Below, piece after piece: positions 24,671 through 35,624 of a stretch of 64,000 bases of DNA. This stretch comes from Sipunculus nudus (Eukaryota > Annelida > Sipuncula > Golfingiida > Sipunculidae). Below the pieces are notes generated by a model, which saw nothing but the letters and a program-made list of their open reading frames with translations, searched no databases and was not told the origin of the DNA. The stretch covers positions 41,419,676 through 41,483,675 of the forward strand of contig CM049311.1 in assembly GCA_026874595.1 (NCBI GenBank), written 5' to 3'. Each line of letters starts with the position of its first letter. The first letter of the stretch is position 1. The translations under genes were made by a program, and so were the position numbers.

Positions 24671-25965
24671 GAATATGGGTAGTTGACAAGCGACTACGTG
24701 TATCCGCCAAATTCAGAGTAGGATGGGTGAAGTGAGGCAAGGATTGAGTGGCAAGGGGAAATAGAGTTACATGTGCTACATATTAGAATGGATCTCTGCC
24801 ACGTAAACATGATTGTATGTGGCGCCACCTGTTATTTGAACGAGAAACTATCCAAGATGAATACACATGCGAAATTTCAGGAGGAAAAGTCAAACCACTG
24901 CAGAGATATGAGTGATTTAATCCCACAGCAGACAAACAGATATACGCTGTGCAAAAAAAGCTGCAGGTGGCACCACCATTTTTGTGTATGTTTTAAAGCT
25001 ATCCAAGGGCTACATTTGAGTAAAAAATTTTTCCTGATTGGTCAAACAAGTCCAGAGATATAAGCATTAATGTCTGCAGCGTGAACGTGAATGAAGCTGG
25101 CGCCACCTGTCATAAAATCAAGAAAGCTATCCAGCATGTATATGCATGCCGAATTACAGGTAATTTGGTCAAACCACTGCAGAGATATGAGTGATTTACC
25201 CCAAGGCAGACAAACAGATGGATGTTGTGCAAAAATGGCTGCAGGTGGCACCACCATTTTTGTGTAAGATATATAGCTATCCAAGGGCTACATTTGTGTA
25301 AAAATTTTTTCCTGATTGGTCGAACGAGTCCGGAGATATAAGCATGGATGTCTACAGCGTGAACGTCAATGTAGGTGGCGCCACCTGTCATATAATCAAG
25401 AAAGCTATGCGGGATGTATACACATGCCAAATTTCAGGTAATTTGGTCAAACCACTGCAGAGATATGAGTGATTTTAACCCAAGGCAGACAAACAGATGG
25501 ACGCTGTGCAAAAATGGCTGCAGGTGGCGCCACCATTTTTGTGTATGTTATAAAGCTATCCAAGGGCTACATTTGAGTAAAATTTTTTTTCCTAATTGGT
25601 CAAATGGTTCTCCAGATATGAGCTTGGATGTCTGCAGTGTTAATGTGAATGTAGGTGGCGCCACCTGTCATAAAATCAAGAAAGCTATCTAGGATGTATA
25701 CGCATGCCAAATTTTGGGTGAATTAGTCAAACCACTGCAGAGATATGAGTGATTTTAACCGAAGGCAGATGAACAGATGGACACTGTGCAAACATGGTTG
25801 CAGGTGGCGCCACCATTTTTAAGTGTATGTTATAAAGCTTTCCAAGGGCTACATTTGTGCAAAATTTTTAGCCTTATCAGTCAAACGGTTCCCGAGATAT
25901 GTGGGTTTATGTGTTGAATCAGACGCACAAATGGACGCTGGGCAGAGAGGAAAGGTCAGAGGTCA
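24671..25965 (+). mobile_element. Element with terminal hairpin and 280-bp tandem units (copy A)
   Basis: The left end folds (24671-24705: GGGTAGT...ACTACGTGTATCC) and matches the left end of the copy at 59641. The body is about four tandem units of 279-280 bp. Each holds two sites based on GGTGGCGCCACC (for example 25374, 25523, 25654, 25803) and the phrase CAAACCACTGCAGAGATATG. It has no transposase frame. The right end seems truncated where block E text resumes. Confidence 0.65.
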
Positions 25966-25984
25966 ACCATAAATGAGGGCACTG

Positions 25985-26570
25985 ATATGTCAAACCCCTC
26001 CTGTGAAATAAGAAGGGACATGCACTATGCAAAAATTATTGTAGGTGGTGCCACCAGTCTTGTACACTATACAGCTACCTGATATGTATAAACATACCCA
26101 ATTTTAGGCTGATGTATTGAATTCCTCTGTAGAAATAAGCAGGCGCATACACTGCAAAAGTAAATGTAGGTGGCACCACCTGTCTTGTAAATGAGAATAC
26201 CATCAAAGACACATAGACAGGTATCAGTCCAATACACAAACTTCCCCAGAGTTTGATGCACTGGGCTGACAAGGCTTAGGTGAGTAAGGCAGTTGCCCCC
26301 GAGTGACCTGTGACATAATTGCTGCCTCAAGCTACTGCACTGAGTGAACTCTTGACCTGCACCTGGCTAGACTGAGTGAACTTTTGACCTGTACCTGGCT
26401 GCACTGAGTGAACTCTTGACCTGTTGCATAATCTGACACAGTTGGCAGTCTGCAAAAGCTATAAATAAATTCAGGATGAACTTTGGTGCCAAATATGATG
26501 CAGTGAGCCGTCTGCCAAAGCTATAAATAGAATGCAGCTACTGCACTGAGTGAACTCTTGACCTATACCT
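25985..26570. repeat. Repeat block E, second copy
   Basis: It repeats 23640-24170: ATATGTCAAACCC, AAAATTATTGTAGGTGGTGC, ACTGGGCTGACAAGGCTTAG and CTGAGTGAACTCTTGACCTG. The 24671-25965 element lies between the two copies. Confidence 0.65.
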
Positions 26571-26754
26571 GGCTGTACAACTATTTATAAAGCTGACATC
26601 ATCTTGGCTAATGGCCAAAATCAAGGCACTGGCAATCTGCCAATGGTAAACCAAGTGCTGCCATCTGTACACAAAAGTGGTTCCTACTTGAAATAACTTT
26701 GAAATTTATTTTCCCAATACAAAATGCTTTTCAGCTGACTTTTTATAAAAAGAA

Positions 26755-27853
26755 ATCAGGAATATATGTTAAATTATTATGGATGCATACTGAATGCAAA
26801 ATTAAAATACAGATATATATCATTGATGGCAAATTATTGAATAAAGTTGAGTAGGGATACCAATAATTTATAATCCACGAACAGTTGTCTTTATATAGCC
26901 ACAGAGAGCTGAATATCAATGATTGTAACATTGCCTGGTTTGATGAATAACTTAAATCATAAATCTAAATTTTTTAAAAGCCTTAAAAAAAATTTGTCAA
27001 TATTAACCAAATATAACCTGCACTCTAAATGTCTAGTGGCATGATGTGATAGATGCTTATAAACTGGTGCCAGGCTGGATGTACCAGCATCACACAACTA
27101 ACATATATGGTAAAATGACTCGATTCAATCTCCATAATTCAGCCAAAAATCATTCATGTGGAAACATTAATGACAATTATTATAAGAATTTTTGTAGGGA
27201 TTATTCTTGTAAAATATTTAACAAACTGGCTTCAGTAGCATCAGTCGAAAAACGTTTCGCAAGTTTATAACTCATATAGGAAGATACAGCAAACTGGCTA
27301 TGTTCAGCTTCCCGTAACTCAGCCAAAAGGCACTGAATCAAAACCATTTGAACAAACTTGAATTATCAACATCTGAGGATAATTAATGTGTGAGATTTGA
27401 GAATTTGGCCCAGTGGTTTTTGAGGAGAAGATCTTTGTAGCCACTGAGCTAAAATGGGCTGTTATGGCATATAACTAAATTCAGCTTCCCATAACTTATC
27501 CAAAAGTCACTGAAAAGAGACCATTTGAAAAAACTTCAGAAAGCACTACCCTAGGATCATTTCTGTGCGATATTAAAGATTTTGGCCATATGGTTTCAGA
27601 GAAGAAGTTTTTTGTAGCCCTCAGTATGATACAGGCACTAATGACCCTGTACAAAAAAGGCCGATGCAGGTGGCGCCACCAATACCTCAATTTCAGATAT
27701 GACCTATGTGACCAACATTGGCATAAAATTTGGTGATGATAGCTCCAGCCGTTTCTGAGATTTAAATTTTAATATGCTTTTTTGCACAGTTAACAAAGTT
27801 CAACCTCCTGTAACTTGGCCAAAAATCTCCGGACTGGAACCAAATGAACAAAC
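26755..27853 (+). repeat. Family A copy 4, left part
   Basis: It is colinear with 798-1870: TTGAATAAAGTTGAGTAGGG, GGTGCCAGGCTGGATGTACC, GGTAAAATGACTCGATTCAA and CAGGTGGCGCCACCAATACC. It breaks at AACAAAC/TTAA, where a 1.8-kb element has inserted, and resumes at 29677. Confidence 0.85.
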
Positions 27854-28983
27854 TTAACACTTTCGCTGCCTATGACGAGTATACTCGTCATATTTTCTGA
27901 TTCCCCCAGTGCCTATGACGGGTATACTCGTCATGAATTTATCAGCAATTTTCAGTAAGAAATCTCTTAAATGTATCAATAAACTCTGCGCAGGTGAGTA
28001 GTAGTTCATTTATAAATTGGTTTCTTGTCATGAAATAGTAAAAATTGTAATTCATCGGTGCGCTTGATAACTCGAAAGCAAGAAAGGTTTTGGGAGTGTG
28101 TAAATATCCACGGCTCTCGTCCTTTACCGTGAAATAAGTTCATGACCCGCTGTAGTGTAAAATTGATACCGTGTAGGAGTATTCCTTAGAATCAAACGAA
28201 AGCTAGGACTGCATAAAAATCTGTCTAGTTTAATATTTGGGCGTATTTTGGCCACTTACTTTCTGTAAACCCACTGGTGAGACGGAGGTGTGACAGATCG
28301 CACCTTAGGTGTGAACTCGAGATAGGGAGGCGTGAAGTCGTTCAGGTTTCGTTCAGGTTTATTGCCCCGCGAGGACAGCCTATTGCGCAATCAACAACAA
28401 TAGGGCGCGTGCCACTTGCCTGACACACAGATCGGCAGGGTAATCAGAACGCGGCTGCATATTATTGGTTTGGCATATTTGGAGCTCTCACGTATCCTAT
28501 ACATTTAGAGATAGCAATATGCTTGTGTAAGTACCCTCGCCAACAAGTGCATGTAAATTGTAAAATTCTGAAAGCAAACTCGGACGATCATTGCGGAACA
28601 TGTTGGCTCTTTAGTATACCGACAATCCCAACTGCACTTTGGAATTCACCATATGCACCCCCGACGTATGACTTTCAGACAATTCATAATAAAGTATTAT
28701 ATCATAAGCCCTAGAGTTGGTCATATAAGGTTACACTTTGATCACACGCAATTTTCGTATAATTCCCGGCTTCGTTTGACGGTGTCAATGACGAGGTCCA
28801 CTGTATCAGGCTATCGCCTCAATATGTAAATAACTCTATGACTGTGTGTAATAAAATATAATACAATTTTTAGAATTATAATGATTGGTAGAATCAATTT
28901 GTTCGTAATGTAAAGCAAAACAGAATTTTTTTTCAGTAAAAACAAGTTTGTAAAATGAAGAAAAAGAGAAAAAAAGCAAAGAG

Positions 28984-29058
28984 GGGAATTGAACTTGCGC
29001 ATTTTTCCGCCGCGCGTTTCTTGACCTGCTACATAACCCCTTAGCCATCTTTCCACAC
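28984..29058 (-). ncRNA. Possible tRNA-derived (SINE-like) segment
   Basis: Read on the minus strand, GATGGCTAAGGGGTTA resembles a tRNA A box. Thirty-odd bases later AAGTTCAATTCCCC resembles a B box, followed by T-rich sequence. I cannot draw a complete cloverleaf, so it is at best a decayed tRNA relic or SINE head inside the piggyBac-like element. Confidence 0.3.
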
Positions 29059-29305
29059 ATGTAATTGAAAGTTTATAGCAATCATAAACCAGAATAAGAC
29101 ACAAACCCTCGCGAGTTCTACCAGATCGATGAAGTGACATTAGAACTTTGATGATTATACATGATAATAACTGTGACGTTTTATAAATCTTCATCTATTA
29201 TTTCACCTAATATATCGAAGGTCGTTCCCGGTGGTTACAGGAGCCGCTTTTGCTTGAACCGCTGGACTTTCCCGGTCCTGGTGTAAACATATGAATTCTT
29301 TCTCA

Positions 29306-29307
<2 letters not shown>

Positions 29308-29371
<64 letters not shown>

Positions 29372-29420
29372 CTTATACATATATTATATATATTATATAT
29401 ATATTATATATATATATATT
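29308..29420. repeat. (CT)n(TA)n microsatellite
   Basis: CTCTCTCTCTCTC is followed by a long TA run and imperfect ATATTATATAT, inside the piggyBac-like element. Confidence 0.9.
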
Positions 29421-29676
29421 TGTGCATGTGAGGGCGTATCTGTGTTTGTGTGCGCTTGTTTCCTTTGAAGTCCTTTCTGACTGTAGGCCTAATTAGCTAA
29501 TTAGGCCGAACAGGGTTATGACATCTTTCAGGCAAGTTTTATGGCCCTTAGACCAGGTGGACTTCACACCCTCGTTATAAGCTTTTCACACCTAGATCTT
29601 ACTCACCCGGACCTCCCCAAGACTGTTGCAGGCCCTGGCACTGGGGGAATATTTGGCTGGGCAGCGAATGTGTTAA

Positions 29677-29978
29677 GAAAGATTGTTCCAGGGATCATTT
29701 TTGTGAATTATTGGACAATTTAGCTGGACAGTTTCGGAGAAGAAGATTTTTAAAAGTTTTTTAGCTTTTTCCATATAAAATCTAAGAAAATGAAGTTAGA
29801 AAAAAAATAAACAAAATCCGATATAGTTTTTTGGATGACTGATTATTTGCAAAAAATTTGGTGATGCTAGCTCCTGCCGTTTTTGAGATAGCTATGGTTA
29901 ACGTACAGACGACGCACGACATACGACGCACGACGGTTGCGCCGCACCATCGCATAAGCTCACAGGTTCGCTAAAAAT
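29677..29978 (+). repeat. Family A copy 4, right part
   Basis: It resumes with GAAAGATTGTTCCAGGGATC, TTGGACAATTTAGCTGGACA and the end AAGCTCACAGGTTCGCTAAA, colinear with 1870-2162. Confidence 0.85.
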
Positions 29979-30249
29979 ATGATTTGGGAATGAGGCACAT
30001 GCTGGTTTTATGTGGTAATAAATATAAGCTTTATTATGAGTTGTTGGTGTTTAGCTTACGTATGATTTTTATAGTGTCTGTGGAGACATGGAAGAGGATT
30101 GATTTCATTTATTTTATTATCAAATGGAGCGCTATTGTCACACAGATTTTGACTTGGCCATATAACTTATAAGCAGCACATATAATAAAAGAGATAACTA
30201 TTTATTAAAATTTAATAACAAATATTGTGCCAATATAATTTTTATTAAA
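29979..30249 (+). repeat. Repeat D, copy 2
   Basis: AATGAGGCACATGCTGGTTT, TTATTATGAGTTGTTGGTGT and CACAGATTTTGACTTGGCCA are shared with 30309-30490, and the first two also with 8130. Confidence 0.7.
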
Positions 30250-32890
30250 ACAAGGGACCTATGGGTCACGGCGCTCAGCTGTTATATATGATTAAAAAAT
30301 ATGATTTAGGAATGAGGCTTATGCTGGTTTGGTGTGGTAATAAATATAAGCTTTATTATGAGTTGTTGGTGTTTAGCTTATGTATGATTATGATATTATC
30401 TTTGGAGACAGGTAAGAGGATTGATTTCATTTATTTTATTAACAAATGGAGTACTATTGTCACACAGATTTTGACTTGGCCATATAACTTATAAGCAGAA
30501 CATATGATATAAGAGTTTAACTATTTATTAAAAAAATTACAAATATTGTCCAAAATATAATTTTTTGTTAAAAATAACAAGAGAATCTTATGATTTTTTA
30601 AAATGAAATATAACTGAAATGATTATTAAAATAATATTAAAGAATATATTCATGAATGCATTCATGAATACATTTTGAAAGTATTTGCACTGGTATTCAT
30701 ATACTTTCATTTTTACCTGAATTCCAATTCTTTATGCAAGACATTTTATAATGGAGTACATATTAATATTCGTATTTAAATACAATTGCAAAGTTTTCCC
30801 ACCATTACTGGCATTTATTCAGTTTTCACTAAACAATTATGTTGAGAATCCAGAATATACAAAATTCACACATTTAAATTATGATCAAAAGTACCTGGTT
30901 TTATGGCTTTTATTTATATTAAAAAAAAAAAAGGTAATATATTCATTTTGGACTAATTTCACATCAATGTACACACTAGACACAGTAGGAATCTAGATTA
31001 ATAATATCAACTGCATCTTTGTCTATCATTAATTTCCTTCATATGATCCCTAATGATTAGTAATGAATAATATGATATACTTTTTTATCATTAAAATTGA
31101 ACTGAAAAATACCATAGGTGACTGCATGGTGTTATTTGGAGTACGTGACATTCTATCCATCGATACAAGATTCTTTTATCATCAGTAACTGCAAGTTGAT
31201 TTCCTGTTATTATAAACTAACAAATTCTTTTTTATTTTTCTTTAATTTGTTATTAAAAAAACATTAAAATTTATTAATTTATTGTTAATTGTTATGTTGT
31301 TGGTTAAAACTACTAGATGAGTTGGGTTGGACACCTGGATCAACTGTGGCTGGCCATAAGCTGCCTACCTGCAACAGTGTATGGCTCGCCTCAAGCATGC
31401 ATAATTTGCTGAAAGTTCAACAAGGTCAACATACAGGTGACTCAAGAGGGGCTGGAGAGAGTTAAGGTCTGACATGGTCTCATAAAAACATTAATAAAAG
31501 CTACAATTTTTGGCCAATTTCTTTCAGCTTTCTATACTAAAAAGCTGAAATCCTTGTGTGCATGATATGAAAATTATATCAACCGTGCTCACAGGAAACA
31601 AATGTGCCATGGTCAAAGTTGGGCAAAATTTTATGGTACTTATTTTATATTTATACTAATAACATATAATATTTGAAAAATTCAGGACTAATTTGGGGTA
31701 TTCAATTGAATCTTGATTAAATAATGTTACATCCCTGGCAAAAAAACTCTAGCTTCAGCAATCCCCTTGTTAAGGGAGTAAATATATTTCTTGATTTTTT
31801 ACATAATGCATTATGTTTGGGCCCATAACTTAAAACAATTACGCAATACTGACATCATTTCTGGCATATGCATAGAGAATGTATAGAAAAATATGTATAT
31901 TATATATGATTAAAGTCACATCAGTGGTTTTGATATTAGGCAGTCTTGAAGTGTAACAATGGGTTTTTAATGGAAAAATGAAGTTTTTCATTAATATCTC
32001 AAAGGTATTAAGTCCTAGTGACCAAATTCTTGGCATGGTAGGGAATTTTGGAGACATCTAATTGTATGCCAAATTTTAGGAACTGATAGCTGAAGCTGGG
32101 GAGCTGAGCTCTTGCAAACTGCATAACACTAGCTTGATGTAAACAATTTGTTACATGGTGCTTGAAAACTTGAATAAAATCTACAGTTTTTGATCAACTG
32201 GTTTCAAATTTTTGGTGTTAACAGACAAAATGCTAACAAAAACATGCTGAGAAAATTAAATCCACAGTACTTACAGTAAAAAAACGTGCCATGGTCAAAG
32301 TTGGGCAAAATTTAAGGTACCAATTTTTTATTTTTGTTAATATTTTAAAAAATTTAAAAGATTTTGATCTAATTTTGGGTATACAATTTAATTTTGATAA
32401 ACTGAAGTTATATTACTGGAAAAAAAGTCCATAGCTTTAACAAGTTTTGTGTTAAGTGATCAAATATCTTTCCTGATTTTTTACAAAATGCATTATGTTT
32501 GGGGCCATAACTTTTTTAAATTATATAATACAGACATAATTTCTGGCATGTACATAGGAACTATATAGAAGAATATTTATGGTAAATATGAGGGAAAACA
32601 GATGAGTGGTTTGGATATTAGGCAGTCCTGAAGTGTGAAAATAGGTTTTCAATAAAAAATTGAGGTTTTTCCTTAATTTCTCAAAGGAACGAAGTCGCAA
32701 AGACCCAGTTTTCGGCTTGGTAGGAGATCTTGGGGACATCTAACATTATGCTGAATTTTGGATTCGTAGGTCTTACGGTTTCAAAACGTGCCACATCTAC
32801 GGACGGACGGACGGACGGACGGACAGACGGACGGACGACGGACAATGGACCACGACTATAGCTCAGATGACTTATAGTCAGCTGAGCTAA
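30250..32890 (+). mobile_element. Family B element, copy 1
   Basis: The left end is CAAGGGACCTATGGGTCACG then GCGCTCAGCTG. The right end is a (GGAC)n run, then GCTCAGATGACTTATAGTCA and GCTGAGCTAAAAA. The right end can fold (AGCTCAG.TGACT/AGTCA.CTGAGCT). The interior holds repeat D and TTAATAAAAGCTACAATTTT-type text. It carries no convincing protein-coding frame. Confidence 0.65.
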
Positions 32891-35588
32891 AAATAAGAAA
32901 ATCATATGATTTTTTTAAATAAAATATAACTGAAATGATTATTAAAATGATATTATAGAATATATTCATGAATGCATTCATGAATACATTTTGAAAGTAT
33001 CTTCACTGGTATTCAAATACTTTCATTTTTACCTGAGTTCCCATTCTTATGCAATAAAAATTTTTAATGCAGTACATATTCATATTTGTATTCAAATACA
33101 TTTGCAAAGCATTCACACCATGTCTAGTATTTATTCAGTTTTAGCCAAACAATGATGTTGAGACTCCAGAATATACAAAATTCACATATTTAAATAATGA
33201 TCATAAGTATCTGGTTTTATGGCTTTTATTTATATAAAAAAAAATAAATGTAAAAAAAATTTTTATGTTCACTTTGGACACACTAGACACAGTAGGAATC
33301 TAGATTAACATTATCAACTATATCTTTGTCTATCATTATTGTCCTTCATATGATCCCTAATGATTAGTTATGAATAATATGATTTATTTTTTTAACATTA
33401 AAAATGAACTGAAAAATACCATAGGTGACTGCATGGTGTTATTTGGAATAACATTGACATTGACATTCTATCCATCCATACAAGTTTTTTACATCATCAG
33501 TAACTGCCAGTTAATTTCCTGTTACTCATCAACTAACAAATTCCTTTTTCTATTAATTTTTCTTTAATTTGTTATTAAAAACCAATAAAAATTTCTTAAT
33601 TTATTGTTTATTGTTATGTTGTTTTTCAAAACAACTACTAGATGAGTTGGGTTGGACATCTGGACATCAACTAGCCAAGCCAAAGAAAGTACACGCTTAT
33701 CGAGCAGCTACAGGTTGCTGTGACCTCAGCCCTGTGTGCTCCTTAAGCATGTTCTCTGAGCCAACAGTCGCAGTGCCACGCCAAGCCAAGCAGGGTGACG
33801 CAAAGGCCACCACCGTCCATCCCGAGCCGGTGACCCTTTTAGAAAGCTACAGCATCCACACCCACAAAGCTAGAAGCAACCCACATTCCCTCCAACAATC
33901 CCAGCAGCGGAGACCCAGCCATGCCATTTAATAGCCGATCTTGATCTTGTGAACGACACTGTTTCGAGACCCATTGCCATTGTACTTGCAGTTTCGGCCA
34001 TTTGGACCATATTAACCAGGTTTCCCGGTTATGCAAGTTTTAGCAAGTTTTCTTCGTCATCAGCACCTGGATCAACTGTGGCCGGGCATTTGCTGCCTGG
34101 CTGCCCCAGTGTATGCCTCGCCTCAAGCGTGCATAATTTGCTGAAAGGTCAACATACAGGTGACTGAAGAGGGGCTGGGTAGAGCCTGGGTCTGACATGG
34201 TCTCATAAAAAACATTAATAAATGCTACAATTTTTGGCCAATTTCTTTCAGCTTTCTAAACTACAAAGCTGAAATCCTTATGTGTGCATGATATTAAAAT
34301 TATATCAACAGTGCTCTCAGGAAACAAACGTGCCATGGTTAAATTGGGCAAAATTTAAGGTACTAATTTTATATTTATACTAATAACTTATAAAATTCGA
34401 AAAATTCAGAACTAATTTTGGGTATTCAATTAAATCTTGATTAAATAATGTTACATCCCTGACAAAAAATCTCAAGCTTCAGCAATCCTCTTGTTAAGGG
34501 AGTAAATATATTTCTTGATTTTTTAAAAAGTGCATTATGTTTGGGCCCATAAATTAAAACAATTACACAATTTTGACATCATTTCTGGCATGTGCATAGC
34601 GAATGTATAGAAAAATATGTATATTATATATGATCAAAGTCAGATCAGTGGTTTTGGTATTAGGCAGTCTTAAAGTGTAACAATGGGTTTTTAATGGGAA
34701 AAAAGAAGTTTTTCATTAATATTTCGAAGGAATTAAGTCCTATTGACCAAATTCTTGGCATGGTAGGGGATTTCAGTGACATCTACTGTATGCCAAATTT
34801 AAGGAACTTAGAGCTGAAGCTGGGGAGCTGAGCTCTAGCAAACTGCATAACACTAGCTTGATGTAAACAATGTGTGACATGGGGCTTTTAAACTTGAATA
34901 AAATTTAGTTTTTTATCAACTGGTTTCAAATTTTTGGTGTTAACAGTTAAATTGCTAACAAAAACATGCTTTGAAAATTAAACTCACAGCAGTTACAGGA
35001 AAAAAACGTGCCATGGTCAAAGTTGGGCAAAATTTAAGGTACCAATTTTTTATTTTTGCTAATATTTTAAAAAATGCAAAAGATTTTGATCTAATTTTGG
35101 GTATACAATTTAATTTTGATTAATAAAAGTTATATTACTGGAAAAAAGTGCTTAGCTTTAACAAGTTTTGTGTTAAGTGATCAAATTTCTCTCCTGATTA
35201 TTTACAAAGTGCATTATGTTTGGGCCCATAACTTTTTTAAATTGTATAATACAGTCCTATTTTCTGGCATGACTATAGGAACTATACAGAGGATTATTTA
35301 TGGTAAATATGAGGAAAAACAGATGAGTGGTTTTGATATTAGGCAGTCCTTTAGTGTGAAAATAGGTTTTTAATAAAAAATTTTCCTTAATTTCTCAAAG
35401 GAACGAAGTCGAAATGACCCAGCTTTCGGCTTGGTAGGAGCTCTTGGGGACATCTAACATTATGCCAAATTTTGGATTCCTAGGTTTTACGGTTTCAAAA
35501 TGTGCCACATCTACGGATGGACAGACGGACGACGGACAATGGACCACGACTATAGCTCAGATGACTTATAGTCAGTTGAGCTAAAAAG
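30571..35588 (+). repeat. Tandem duplication of a 2.3-2.7 kb family B block
   Basis: 30571-32887 and 32888-35588 are colinear: ATGAATGCATTCATGAATAC, ATGAGTTGGGTTGGACA, TTTCTTTCAGCTTTCTA, ATTTCTGGCAT and the (GGAC)n end recur in order. The second copy is longer mainly because of an extra GC-rich segment at about 33673-34065. More diverged partial copies lie at 37620-38220 and 43450-44188. Confidence 0.85.
33673..34065 (+). other. GC-rich segment present only in duplicate copy 2
   Basis: It is flanked by CTGGACATCAACT (33660) and CCTGGATCAACT (34066), which are contiguous as one site in copy 1 near 31342. The copy at 38018 also lacks it, so insertion is more likely than loss. The plus strand is open over most of it, but in different frames (…SIHTHKARSNPH… then …RPIAIVLAVSAIWTIL…). 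This looks like a damaged gene or retrosequence fragment. I do not recognise the source. Confidence 0.5.
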
Positions 35589-35624
35589 AAAAGTAATCAC
35601 AGCTATGAAATGAATACTGTGTGT

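Larger units (their letters stand above)
27854..29676 (+). mobile_element. piggyBac-like non-autonomous element in a TTAA target
   Basis: TTAA lies at both edges (27854-27857 and 29673-29676). Inner ends are inverted: CACTTTCGCTGCC on the left against CACATTCGCTGCC read inward from the right. A subterminal ATTCCCCCAGTGCC is shared by both ends in inverted orientation. The left end also carries the palindrome ATGACGAGTATACTCGTCAT and a near copy at 27915-27934. The interrupted family A sequence continues across the two TTAA sites (AACAAACTT / GAAAGATTGTTCC), so the empty site is visible in copy 2 near 1860. I find no transposase frame in the 1.8 kb interior. Confidence 0.85.
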
